A program made the position numbers and the translations under genes. Shown one piece after another: positions 11,938-21,758 of a DNA stretch of 64,000 nucleotides; positions within the stretch are counted from its first letter, which is position 1; every line of letters starts with the position of its first letter. The stretch is from Serripes groenlandicus (taxonomy: Eukaryota > Mollusca > Bivalvia > Cardiida > Cardiidae). Location: the NCBI GenBank assembly GCA_031761405.1, contig JASEVX010000008.1:46707419-46771418 (forward strand). The letters are read 5' to 3'. The notes below the pieces were generated by a model that saw only the letters and a list, made by a program, of their open reading frames with translations, searched no databases and was not told where the DNA came from.

Positions 11938-12169
11938 TTAACCCTTTCCCTCATACGACAATTCATACGACAATTCTGCAGCAGACGACTTTGAACGTAT
12001 TTTGTCAAAACATAATAATTGAATGGATAACCTATGACAAAAAGTGGAAAACATTGTGGCAAAAGGAGAAATTGCACGTTTTGTGCAATTTCTTCTTTTG
12101 TCACTATGTTTTCAAAAAGCCGTCTGCTACAGAGGCGTCAGAAAGCGTCTATATGAAGGAAAGGGTTAA
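11938..12169 (+). mobile_element. TTAA-MITE family A, complete
   Basis: TTAACCCTTTCCCTCATACG to TATGAAGGAAAGGGTTAA with TTAA at both ends. Central hairpin arms AAAGGAGAAATTGCAC/GTGCAATTTCTTCTTTT. CATACGACAATT is duplicated near the left end. Confidence 0.9.
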
Positions 12170-12175
12170 CAGTGT

Positions 12176-12260
12176 ATATCTAGTACAACTGGTCCATCCA
12201 TTTGTCCTGACACAAGTCAGTCAGTCAGTCTAACCCCGCAACCCTGAGTGCAACGGAGAG
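12176..12260 (-). mobile_element. SINE type S3 fragment
   Basis: AACTGGTCCATCCATTTGTC, CAGTCAGTCAGTC and GCAACCCTGAGTGCAACGG match the S3 body seen at 11535-11600. Head and tail absent. Confidence 0.55.
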
Positions 12261-12564
12261 TTTATTATTGGATAAGGGTTAAACAAACTGACTGTAATGT
12301 AAACAGCGCCATGGAAAGACTATGTGAACCTCGGGATCACATCTGCCCACCAGACTCTGTAATATCGTTTGGCATTTTCTGTTCCGGTGGTAATTCCCTA
12401 TACAAAATAGACTATAATTAGGTACAGATGACGTAATGGTCGCGTTTATTTCGACTGGAATAAACCGGAACAGGAAGAAGTATGTATGAGATGGCAAAAT
12501 TAGCTAGTTACGGACTAGATTTTGCAATAAATGGTAGTTAAAAGCGATCACAATGCATACGTGT

Positions 12565-12720
12565 ACAGTCTGTTCAACACTTTCCAACGCGCAGGAGTAT
12601 TTTGACGAATTTAAAGCAAACGCCTTTTGACAATATTGTGACAAAATGAGAAATCTTGTACATTTGGTCATTCTCATAAATTTTGCATTCTTCCACTCTA
12701 GAAAGTGTTATGGTCAGGGC
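12565..12720. mobile_element. Decayed A-type MITE fragment
   Basis: AACACTTTCCAACGCGCAGG, TTTTGACAATATTGTGACAA and AAATGAGAAATCTTGTACAT match the A family loosely. Ends lost. Confidence 0.35.
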
Positions 12721-12725
12721 TAATA

Positions 12726-12833
12726 TGAGTCGTTCCACGAGAAATCCAACACTATGGAAATTGCGTAATATATCGATCCAGATCAGACTGCGCAGTCAGC
12801 GCATGCTAATCCGGGCCGACACAATCCGTCTCA

Positions 12834-12864
<31 letters not shown>

Positions 12865-13012
12865 TAGAGGTATAGAGTAATGATTCCTGAAACAGAAAAT
12901 CCACCGGAGGCGAAAAAGTGTCTGTCCGGGTTAGCTTGCGCGGCATGCTTAGGCTGATCCGAACGATACTTCACGCAGAAACCTCAATGTTGGTATTCTC
13001 GTGGGACGGCGC
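12726..13012 (+). mobile_element. Family E element with a 30-bp poly-G run
   Basis: TGAGTCGTTCCACGAGAAAT to TTCTCGTGGGACGGC. At 12834-12863 the usual GGG before ATAGAGGTATAGAG is expanded to 30 G. Confidence 0.85.
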
Positions 13013-13074
13013 CTTATTAAGTCTGTCCAATGCCGGTTCCTGGTTCTTATCCTGTGATGAGCGTGTTATGCCTT

Positions 13075-13301
13075 TTAACCCTTTCCCTCATATAGACGCT
13101 TTATGACGCTGTAGCAGACGGCTTTTTGAAAACATAGTGACAAAAGAAGAAATTGCACAACACGTGCAATTTCTCCGTTTGCCACAATGTTTTCCACTTT
13201 TAGTCATAGGTTATCCATTCAATTATGGAGATTTTCTATTTCTTGACGAAATACGGTCAAAGTCGTCTGCTGCAGAATTGTCGTATGAGTGAAAGGGTTA
13301 A
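13075..13301 (-). mobile_element. TTAA-MITE family A, first unit of a dimer
   Basis: TTAACCCTTTCCCTCATATA ... hairpin ... CTTTTAGTCATAGGTTATCC ... GTGAAAGGGTTAA. The right TTAA is shared with the next unit. Confidence 0.9.
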
Positions 13302-13486
13302 AGCAGACGGCGTTTTGAAAACATAGTGACAAAAGAAGAAATTGCACAGAACGTGCAATTTCTCCTTTGGTCACAATGTTTTCCACTTTTAGTCATAGGT
13401 TATCCATCTGACAAAAATGTTATCCATCTGACAAAATACGTTCAAAGTCGTCTGCTGCAGAATTGTCGTATGAGGGAAAGGGTTAA
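13298..13486 (-). mobile_element. TTAA-MITE family A, second unit of the dimer
   Basis: Starts at the shared TTAA then AGCAGACGGCGTTTTGAAAA, lacking about 35 bp of the left end; ends GAGGGAAAGGGTTAA. Contains a local duplication of TTATCCATCTGACAAAA. Confidence 0.85.
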
Positions 13487-13518
13487 ATGTGTTCATAAAC
13501 ACGACTCGAGTACTGGTT

Positions 13519-13862
13519 AATATTCCAGTAAGCAAAAAATCGAGCTTGTCAATACAAGTTAAGAGCTTATTTCGTTATCGTTAAAGAATAAATATCTTTA
13601 AACTAAATGTGTGCTTAGAAATATATTTCCGTTAAAATAGACAACATCCAATGGAATAGCCGATTAATCATATAGCTACGAGGTCTGAATAATAATCCAG
13701 TAAGCAGAAATCGATCTTGTCGATACAAGTTAAAAGCTAATTTCGTTATCGTTAAGTAAAAAAAAAAACCTTGAAACTAAATGCGTGTTTAGAAATATAT
13801 TTCCGTTGAAATAGACACGATCCAATGGAATGTCGATTAATCAGATAGCTCCGATGTCTGAA
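13519..13862. repeat. 172-bp tandem duplication
   Basis: 13519-13690 and 13691-13862 align along their length (CCAGTAAGCA, TTTCGTTATCGTTAA, GAAATATATTTCCGTT, ATCCAATGGAAT). Divergence and indels show it is not recent. No coding signal. Confidence 0.85.
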
Positions 13863-13868
13863 TGTATT

Positions 13869-14134
13869 TGAGCCTTTCCACGAAGAAACCAACAGTGTGG
13901 ACTCTGCGTAAAGTATCGACCCGGATCAGCCTAAGCATGCCGCGCAGGCTTACCCGGATAGACATTTTTCGCCTCCTGTGGATTTTCTGTTTCAGGAATC
14001 ATTATTCTATATCTCTATCCCCATGAGACGGAATGTGTTGGCCCGGATTAGCCTGCGCGGACTGCGCAGGCTAATCTGGGTCGATACATTACGCAGAGTC
14101 CATAATGTTGTTTTTTTTCTCGCGAGACGGCTCA
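13869..14134 (-). mobile_element. Family E inverted-repeat element
   Basis: TGAGCCTTTCCACGAAGAAA to TTTCTCGCGAGACGGCTCA, in the opposite orientation to the copy at 2271. Strong internal palindrome GCCTGCGCGGACTGCGCAGG. Confidence 0.85.
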
Positions 14135-14500
14135 CTCCAATGCTCACATGCGGATGTTTCCCTCCCCGACAGTTCTGTGTTCGGCCTATGATAGCAATCT
14201 TGGTCCAGACAAAAATGTATGCCTTACCCAGCGTGATTTATTGCCATTTTCCCCCAACTGAACAAGATACCGACTGGAAATGAACTTGTAATTTATGGGA
14301 GTTTTGCTTACCGCTATTATAACCCTGTTTACGAAGCAACGTTCTACGACGCTGAATTTTCGTTAGTATTTTACATATTGTTCTATGGTATCGGAAACTT
14401 ATGTTGAAACAATGTAAAACATATTTATAGCTTATTTAGACTAAAAACTGACAACACCTTCTTATAATAAAGGGGAAATGATTGTGTGTTTTTTGTTTGT
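14135..14500. other. No gene recognised
   Basis: Unique sequence. Confidence 0.4.
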
Positions 14501-14506
14501 TTGTTC

Positions 14507-14733
14507 ATTTAGAAGAATAGTAACATATTAATTTAGAAGAATAGTAACATATTACTTTAATTTAGAAGAATAGTAACATATTAATTTACATTTAGAAGAA
14601 TAGTAACATATTAATTTAGAAGAATAGTAACATATTGATTTAGAAGAATAGTAACATATTAATTTAGAAGAATAGTAACATATTAATTTAGAAGAATAGT
14701 AACATATTAATTTAGAAAAATAGTAAAATATTA
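14507..14733. repeat. 24-bp minisatellite, about nine units
   Basis: Unit ATTTAGAAGAATAGTAACAT+ATTA, with two units lengthened by a few bases (at 14554 and 14583). Confidence 0.95.
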
Positions 14734-14797
14734 AACAATGCAAGTCCGTTGACGTTCATGAAATATTTTAACATTTCATATTGGCAAGTTACTTTTA

Positions 14798-14798
<1 letters not shown>

Positions 14799-14829
<31 letters not shown>
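14799..14829. repeat. (TA)n microsatellite
   Basis: Perfect TA dinucleotide run of about 31 bp. Confidence 0.95.
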
Positions 14830-14831
<2 letters not shown>

Positions 14832-15240
14832 ATTGATCTTGCCAGATTCAATACCAACCAAAAGTATACATGAAGAATATATTTCATGTTTTCTTTAAAT
14901 TATATAAATACAGACCAGAAAGACAATACTTATACTTATTCATGGCATAATGGAAGAGAGGATTTTCAAAATGTGATTAATCTTAAAAGATGAGGAAAAG
15001 AAACCATAGTTTTTTCGTTTATGAAATAATGAAATAATGAAACACACAGATAAAGAATAATTGTAAATTATATGTTTTATAAGAAAACGCAACTCAAATA
15101 CTTTATGTTGCTGTATTTTGTTTATATTGTTTTAAGAACTTGAGGCTTTTCTTTACAGATACACTTTTGAATTTTGAAATTGAATTAAATGTATAAATGT
15201 AACTGAATATATCCGGAGCTGCGTCTAGCAATGTAGCGTC
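14830..15240. other. No gene recognised
   Basis: Very AT-rich unique sequence. Confidence 0.4.
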
Positions 15241-15471
15241 TTAACCCTTACCCTCATATAGACGCATTCCGACGCCTCTGCAGCAGACGGATTTTTGAAA
15301 ACATAGTAACAAAAGAAGAAATTGCACAAAACGTGCAATTTCTACTTTTGCCATAATGTTTTCCACTTTTAGTCATCGGTAATCCATTCAATTATATAGA
15401 TTTTTTGATTTTTTGACAAAATATGTTCAAAGTCGTCTGCTGCAGAATTGTCGTATCCGGGAAAGGGTTAA
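15241..15471 (-). mobile_element. TTAA-MITE family A, complete
   Basis: TTAACCCTTACCCTCATATA to CGGGAAAGGGTTAA; exact TTAA at both ends; hairpin arms AAGAAATTGCACAAAACGTG/CAATTTCTACTTTTG. Confidence 0.9.
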
Positions 15472-15756
15472 TGCATCTGGGTACAGTCAAGGGTCAGGCA
15501 AACCGTCTACATCTGCTGACACAATACACAGAAGTGGAGCCCCACCAGTTCGTTTCACAGCGACCTTTATTTATATACTGTCAATATGATTCTAATTCGC
15601 CAGACACCAAGGTCATAAAAGCTGAATATAACCCCCCAAATCGTTCATATATTTGGCGATTTCTGGATTAAATTCATCTTCTATTTAGCTCTGCATGCGA
15701 GATTATGAAAAAAGTACCGTAGGAGGATACTTCTATTTCTTTTGTTATTGGTAGCT

Positions 15757-16205
15757 TATAGATTACAATACATCAAATAAATGTCTTCTTTGTTTCCATG
15801 GAAATCAATCAGTTTTCACACTTTTTAAACGTTTCTTAGAAAAAACACCTTATATCACTGAAATTAGTTACTTCTTAGCTTTAATAAATCCAACAAAAAT
15901 GGGGGGTCATGTATAATGCAAGAAAACCTTTACTCCGCGAAAATTGTTACTGTCATTTTGGACGAAATCGGGTTTGACCGAAACTGTCTATTCACATACT
16001 CTCCTTTAACTTTCAAAATACAAACAAAATGATAAAAAAAAAAAAATCCTGTGCATCCTATACACATTTACAATGAATTTAAACTCAGTGTCATATATTA
16101 AACGCATTCTGGTGAAAATATATACTAATTTCTACGCAAACAAAGCTTTATTCAGGGACTATTTTGATCAGCATGGTTGCGGATGTATTTTGTGTAATTT
16201 GACCT
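15757..16205 (+). repeat. Interspersed repeat family R
   Basis: GATTACAATACATCAAATAA ... GTCATTTTGGACGAAATCGG ... TGCATCCTATACACATTTAC ... TGTGTAATTTGACC. Collinear with 44540-45030 (+) and 59746-60219 (-). Frames are not conserved among copies, so it is probably noncoding. Confidence 0.75.
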
Positions 16206-16920
16206 TATATGAATTCAGGTCGGCATTTTTGGCTCTTGGCTCTTGGCGGATGCAAATACGTATTGTGTCTTCACTGTGCGCAGCGGAAACACAACCCACA
16301 AGTGCCAGATGCTGCTTACATTTAATGGAATTTGTCTGAGTTTGTGTTTCTCGCTGGTAAATTTTGTTTCACAAGGTATACAATTGAATACCGGCATTTG
16401 TGCAACCTTTCGATGTAACAAAGAACAAACGCGGCATTTCTTACGCAAACGACACATTGCGTTCCTCGATGAAAGAATTCAGCTGGCAATCGCTATTAAG
16501 ACAAGAAATGAAAACCCAAATATAATGCCACCTTTATGGCGTTTGTGTTTCGTGCAGGAAGATATAATGGCGTACGTTTCACAGAAGACCAGAAGACCAC
16601 GTGGTCATGCGTCGCCGTCCTTTATGTTACGTCATTATGTTATGCCATCTTAGATTAAATAGTTAGTCATTTTTCATCGCGTGTTTTTTGTCCTCTTCGT
16701 TGTCTCGCGTCTTTTCATTATTCTATTGAGACAGTCTGTCTGCGGAAAGAATTTAGAAAGAAAAAATAAATATCAATTTAGGACGGCAAGTTGTTCGTTT
16801 TTCTTAAACCTTTATTGTGAGCACAATAGTGTAGAGTTAATGAAAACCATTAAGAGGTCAAATCAAATATTCGTTTGATATCAAACTGGGCAGAATGGTT
16901 TTGGATGCGTTCCAAATGTA
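16206..16920. other. No gene recognised; one 136-codon frame of doubtful status
   Basis: A frame at 16243-16653 (MADANTYCVFTVRSGN...) is the longest in this part. It has no recognised motif, and no splice sites or promoter are clear. I do not call it a gene. Confidence 0.3.
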
Positions 16921-16924
16921 CCTC

Positions 16925-17337
16925 TTAACCATATCACTGCCAAAAAGCTTTTGCAAACGATGCAGATTCAGATGAGAGAGCTCATTCTCTCCTGAAATCT
17001 GCAATGTTTTCTACTTTACCCTTTTCCTCATATAGACGCTTTCTTACGCCTTTGCAGCTGACGGCTTTTTGAAAACATAGTGACAAAAGAAGAAATTGCT
17101 CAAAACGAGCAATTTCTCCTTTTGCCACAATGTTTTCCACTTTTAGTCATAGGTTATCCATTCAATTATAGAGGTTTTTCTATTTTTTTTTAAATAATAT
17201 GTTCAAAGTCGTCTGCTGCAGAATTGTCGTATGGGGGAAAGGGTTAACCATCTTGACCAAATTTCCTGTATGATGAAAAAAGGAGTTGAACAATTTTCAA
17301 CATAGAAGTTTGTGAAATTCGGCAGTGAAAGAGTTAA
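16925..17337 (+). mobile_element. TTAA-MITE family C, split by a family A insertion
   Basis: Left part TTAACCATATCACTGCC ... TGCAAACGATGCAGATTCAG ... GCAATGTTTTCTACT (16925-17014); right part TTAACCATCTTGACCAAA ... CGGCAGTGAAAGAGTTAA (17244-17337). The A element at 17016-17247 sits at a TTAA in C. Confidence 0.8.
17016..17247 (-). mobile_element. TTAA-MITE family A, nested in family C
   Basis: Left junction TTTACCCTTTTCCTCATATA (TTAA mutated to TTTA), right junction GGGGGAAAGGGTTAA. Full hairpin present. Confidence 0.85.
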
Positions 17338-17413
17338 ACCATATTGGGCAGTGTTGCATGATGTATATTCAAGTCGTGGTTCTCTTTCTTACCGTAATAC
17401 TTATGGCTAGACG

Positions 17414-17622
17414 TTAACCCACTCCCACAAACAAGCAAAACTGCCATAGATGACATTGAAAACATCGAGGGAATTGCGGAAACTCTCTAACAAAAATAAA
17501 AAATATTCTAAATAGTTGAAAATATTTGGGGATAAATGGAAATTGTTATTTATAAGGGTATCTCTCCTTTTGCAACGATGTGTTCAAAATTGGCTGCAAA
17601 TCTGTAAGTGGGAAAGGTTTAA
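17414..17622. mobile_element. Diverged A-type MITE with TTAA ends
   Basis: TTAACCCACTCCCACAAACA ... GGGAATTGCGGAAA ... TCTCCTTTTGCAACGATGTG ... GTGGGAAAGGTTTAA. Hairpin eroded. Confidence 0.5.
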
Positions 17623-17687
17623 GAACATTGAAACAACTGAGATACATAATTATACACAAAATGGTCAAAAATAAAATTTTATCTACG

Positions 17688-17904
17688 TCCTTGCCCGTAT
17701 ACAGATCAATTTTGACGCATTCTGCAGCTGACATATTTTGAAAACATCGTGGCAAACAGAGAAATTGCTCACAATGGGCAAATTCTCATTATGCCACAAT
17801 GTTTTCGTCTCTATTTAATAATAATACGGCAATTTTAAAAGATGTTCAACAACTTTAGCTTAATGTTTTTCAAATCGTTTCCTGCAGTGTTTTAAGAGGG
17901 TTAA
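17688..17904. mobile_element. Diverged A-type MITE
   Basis: ACGCATTCTGCAGCTGACAT, GTGGCAAACAGAGAAATTGC/CAAATTCTCATTATGCCAC hairpin, right end AAGAGGGTTAA. Confidence 0.65.
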
Positions 17905-17918
17905 GCAAGACAGATAAT

Positions 17919-18170
17919 TGAGCTGTTCGACGAGAAAACCAACATTATGAACTCTGCGTAATGTATCGACGCAGATCAGCCTGAGACTAATCCGGGCCGA
18001 CACATTCCGTCTCAGAGGGATAGAGGCATGGAGTAATGATTCCTGTAACAGAAAATCTACAGGAGGCGAAAGGTATGTATCCGGATAAGCCTGCGAGGCA
18101 TGCTTAGGCTGATACTGATCAATACTTTACGCAGAGTCCGCAATGTTGGTTTTTTTCGTGGGACGGCTCA
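17919..18170 (+). mobile_element. Family E inverted-repeat element
   Basis: TGAGCTGTTCGACGAGAAAA to TTTTTTCGTGGGACGGCTCA. Lies 15 bp beyond the preceding A-type MITE. Confidence 0.85.
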
Positions 18171-19115
18171 TATATTGAAAGAACCCATCAAATGGCAGAT
18201 AACGGATAACTGTTTTATAAAGGTGTTTTGACTTTTAAGAGGATTGTCGGTTTCCGTCTTCGATAGCAACCAGACACGCTATGATGTGCCAGTAAAGCTG
18301 TTATGTCGTGTGTGACCTTTAATGGGTTAATTTAGAAAATAGTACTAAATCTGGTTGATTGCCTAAACACGCCTACGATGTCCTAATATGTCGTCAGGCC
18401 TTTGAAACCCAGTGCATTTATTCCACCAATCAATCATTCATTGTATTTAATCAGAATCTACTGGATGTACGGGCCTATTTCAAGGACAAACGTGTATTAA
18501 AATTGGCAAAATTAGGTGGTTTATATTTTATTTTTTGGGCCAGCGAGAATTTTAGAATACTTAAATAGTTTCCATTTAAGATAACAACCGCAATACTTGT
18601 TTAATTTAATTAAATGTAATTTATCAACCGATTTTGAAAATACGGTATCCTTTACTCAACGTTTGATACATCTTACGACTTCTGTTAATAAAAAATAAAA
18701 CTTGCATATGTTTACAATTTAATCGTGGTATGCATCTTTTAAAATATTTAGCAAATTTCTCATATTTTACAATGCCAATGAAAACAGCCAGATATTATGT
18801 TACACAAGGATTTTTAGAAATAAGACATCATTGAAACAAAAACCACAGCATACAGCTGACATACAACATGGAGCCATTATTCTCCCCCGACATGTTCCCC
18901 GAAGTCGCATTACGAGTATTGCCTATTCTATCAACCAAATCACATAAATCAAACGGTAAACATTACAGATATGTTCTCAAATACTGTTCTCATTTATCTT
19001 CATGGAAACTGGTTACAATCCTGTGTGTTATATCGCTTTTTATTTGCTTCGCAACATGGTGATATGGCTTAATGTTTACCGTTTGTTAGACTCGATCGAC
19101 CGAAAATTGTAGACC
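18171..19115. other. No gene recognised
   Basis: Unique AT-rich DNA. A 64-codon frame at 18868-19062 begins MEPLFSPDMFPEV and ends with a hydrophobic stretch (LVTILCVISLFICF), but lacks supporting signals. Confidence 0.35.
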
Positions 19116-19116
19116 G

Positions 19117-19310
19117 CCTACTTTTTGGAGTGGTAGAGCGTCCGCCTTGGGTATGGGAGGGTCGCGGGTTCGATACCCAGTCGGGTTATAGTTTAATAAT
19201 GGTAATTGGTGCTCAGAGCTGTGGGCTAAGCATTACGACCCAGTCACTGGTGTCATGTTAAATGGACCAGTACTACTGGTAACACCGCTGAAACGCCGTG
19301 ATATATTTCG
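19117..19310 (+). mobile_element. SINE type S3
   Basis: Head GGAGTGGTAGAGCGTCCGCC and B box GCGGGTTCGATACCC, then GGTGCTCAGAGCTGTGGGCT, CCAGTACTACTGGTAACACC and AAACGCCGTGATAT. Tail truncated. The head is the best-preserved tRNA-like segment in the window but lies in a SINE body. Confidence 0.7.
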
Positions 19311-19332
19311 CTTTGCCATATTATAATGTATA

Positions 19333-19546
19333 TTAACTCTTTCAGCGCCGGATTGTTTAAAGTAGACTCTTCCATGTTCAAAACTCGGACGACTTTATTT
19401 TCATGTTATAGGATGTTTGGACTATTTTTATAACTCACAGCCAAACAATGCAGATTTCAGGTGAGACAGCTCGTTACGAGCTGACTCACCTGAATCTGTA
19501 TTGTTTGCAAAAAGCTCAATATTGCCTTTGGCGTTGAAAGAGTTAA
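19333..19546 (+). mobile_element. TTAA-MITE family B, complete
   Basis: TTAACTCTTTCAGCGCCGGA to TTTGGCGTTGAAAGAGTTAA; hairpin GGTGAGACAGCTCGTTACGA/GCTGACTCACC. Confidence 0.9.
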
Positions 19547-20280
19547 TAGTGACTAATTGGTCCGTCGGGCCGGGTGTATTTATTTATATGTTTTTGTATA
19601 TATGTATTGAATTCATTTGTACACATGTCACTGAAATACATGATTTACTTACTTACTTACTTATAAATGAACAATTGTTAAAAGAGCGGTTAAACCACAT
19701 AAACAAACAAATAAAAACAAACGACCATTTTAAATTCGGTTCACCAGTTTTAACAGTATTGTCTTTGTGTTCTTGTGAAACGCATCATTCCCAATAAACG
19801 TTATTCCGTTCCTGGAAATATAATAGAAAGCGATGTTCAGGAATGTTTTTAGTTGGTAAACATGTTGATGGCTGGCGCTCTTCACGAGACTATACATTTC
19901 GGTATATGAAAACTTATATTATGCTGAATGAATTCACAAATATGTGTGTGAATCTAGGTCTATTTCGGCGGCGATCTGAGAAAACCAGCCGAATAGTATC
20001 CGTTTGCGACCAGTGTAGAGCCAGACCCAGCTGCACGTGTGCGCAGCTTTACCTGGTTTTACACTGTACGCTATTCAGTCGTAGAAATTTCTCAAGAAGA
20101 ATTATTGCATTATTTTCATTTTGATACCATTGTGCGAATGCCACACCGAATGTGTCGTCTACGCTTGTAATACTAATGATAATATTTGTTATTAGTTATT
20201 ACTCGTGTTTCATAGTAAATCTATATATACATGAACGTGAACAGACTTCTACAAGAATAACTATCCTTTATCCGTCAAAC
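19547..20280. other. No gene recognised
   Basis: Unique sequence; TTTGCGACCAGTGTAGAGCC near 20004 resembles a dispersed bivalve repeat of GCGACCAGCATAGAGCC type. No supported gene. Confidence 0.35.
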
Positions 20281-20287
20281 CCTTTAC

Positions 20288-20548
20288 GCCGGTAGCTCAG
20301 TCGGTAGCGACGTGGGCTGTCAATCCAGGGGTTGTGGGCTCGGCCAACATTCTGTCCGACGTTTGACATTCGTCTTTCACCAATGGGCTGTTTAACAGTC
20401 TATGTGGAAAAGCAGCCAGTTGCTTGGAAAGCATGTTGTGTGATGTACTGGTGTGGGAAAACCAGGAAACGCATGAGTAGGTGAACTGGTCGCCGTGATA
20501 TGACTGAAAGATTGTTGAAAACGGCGTTAAACCCCAATCAATCAATAA
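20288..20548 (+). mobile_element. SINE type S1, nearly complete
   Basis: A box GGTAGCTCAGTCGGTAGCGA, B-box region GGGGTTGTGGGCTCGGCCAA (with a small deletion), body TGTGGAAAAGCAGCCAGTTG, tail GTCGCCGTGATATGACTGAA, CGGCGTTAAACCCCAATCAA. Confidence 0.8.
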
Positions 20549-20555
20549 AACCCTT

Positions 20556-20660
20556 TACGAATTGACACATCTTCAAAGGACAACTTTCTAAATTATTAAG
20601 ACAAAAAGAGCAATTGCTCATGAAGAACACATTCTCCTTTTCTCATACTTTTTTTGTTCT
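20556..20660. mobile_element. Decayed A-type MITE fragment
   Basis: CCCTTTACGAATTGACACAT and AGAGCAATTGCTCATGAAGAACACATTCTCC (split here as arm and loop) follow the A order with decay. Confidence 0.35.
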
Positions 20661-20801
20661 AACCGGTGTACAATTTCTAGCGAATAAGAACGTCATTAAG
20701 GCTCATTTTAGAACAAAAATAACATTTAATGTCTTCAATGTGACGAACTGTGTTCTTGCAACCACACATGGAGTACGTTTACCCTGTTCGAAACGAACCA
20801 T

Positions 20802-21013
20802 TTAACCCTTACGCTGCAAAAGAAAAGCAATTAAAGGCGTTTGCAAACAATGCATATTCAGGAGAGACAGCTCGTAACGAGCTGTCTCTCCTGAAATCTG
20901 CTTTGTTACAGCTACTCAGACATTCAAGTTTACCACATTGCCTTTTGGACGAAACATGGAATGGTCAAAATTAGAAGAGGCGACTTTGTCGAATACGGTA
21001 GTGATAGGGTTAA
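20802..21013 (+). mobile_element. TTAA-MITE family C, complete
   Basis: TTAACCCTTACGCTGCAAAA ... GAGACAGCTCGTAACGAGCT ... GTAGTGATAGGGTTAA; TTAA at both ends. The central hairpin is a near-perfect palindrome. Confidence 0.85.
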
Positions 21014-21110
21014 ATAAATTGAACTATTGCAGAATCGGGATAAACGTAATAAGTGCAGCAAGTGTGTCTATTTGTAAATGAAATTCTCCTGCAAAAAAAG
21101 AAATTTGTAT

Positions 21111-21215
21111 TTAACCCTTTCCCTCATTTAGACGGCTTTTTGAAAACATAGTGGCAAAAGAAGAAATTGCTCAAAACGAGCAATTTCTCCTTTTGCCATA
21201 ATGTTTTCCACTTTT
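21111..21215 (-). mobile_element. TTAA-MITE family A, left part of a split copy
   Basis: Starts TTAACCCTTTCCCTCAT, then GACGGCTTTTTGAAAACATA and the full central hairpin with arms around AGAAATTGCTC. It stops at CCACTTTT; the remaining arm is found at 24327-24433. Confidence 0.75.
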
Positions 21216-21218
21216 CAC

Positions 21219-21615
21219 TATGTTCTCTTATACAAGTTTTCTCAGAAAATGCCAGTTTCTAAGCACAGCATGACATCCCATTAAATTGAAAGGCTAACAG
21301 TTAACCAAGATAATGAAGACAACTTGACCCCCCATTCAATTAGCCATGGTCAATGTTTATTCGATTCACTGATAACACTTTAGAATCTCCTGTGTCCTGT
21401 AATTCCTTTTATTTTAAACAACACACTTTTGGATTCTGTATTTGAAATCGCTAATAAGATGTTTTAACCATTGAGTAATTTTGTATTTTGTTGTTTATAT
21501 AATGTCCATCTGACTGGAGGTTGGGTTTTTGTAAATCTTAATTTTTAATTCTAATTTATGTTGGACTTATTTTTTTCCAATTCCATTCCTTATTTTTGTT
21601 ATTTCTAATTTAATC
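21219..21615. other. Unique DNA upstream of the nuclease-like ORF
   Basis: About 400 bp of AT-rich sequence without repeat homology elsewhere in the window and without a long ORF. It could hold 5' sequence of the inserted block; no promoter motif is convincing. Confidence 0.4.
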
Positions 21616-21758
21616 TCCTCAACCTTTTCCCTCATACGACAATTATGCAACAGGCAACTTTAAACATATTTTGTCGAATTGAAATCTCTATAATTGAATG
21701 GATAACCTATGACTAAAAGTGGAAAACATTGTGGCAAAAGGAGAAATTACTCAAAACC
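21616..21758 (+). mobile_element. Half of a TTAA-MITE family A, supplying the ORF start codon
   Basis: CAACCTTTTCCCTCATACGA through GGATAACCTATGACTAAAAG and the left hairpin arm, ending at the hairpin loop (CTCAAAAC). The TTAA end has decayed to TCAA. The other hairpin arm and right end are missing. The reading frame of the 526-aa protein begins at the ATG in CCTATGACT. Confidence 0.75.

Noticed and set aside
16243..16653. 136-codon frame
   Set aside because: No recognised motif, no conserved context, no clear splice sites; length alone is not convincing in AT-rich DNA with this many frames.
19117..19190. tRNA gene candidates at SINE heads (also 34162, 43946, 57798, 41869)
   Set aside because: A and B boxes are present, but the acceptor stems do not close well and each is continuous with a SINE body.
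21216..21225. CACTA at the left end of the 3.1-kb block, suggesting an En/Spm-type element
   Set aside because: The right end (ACAGTAG) is not a proper TAGTG complement and no extended inverted repeat exists.
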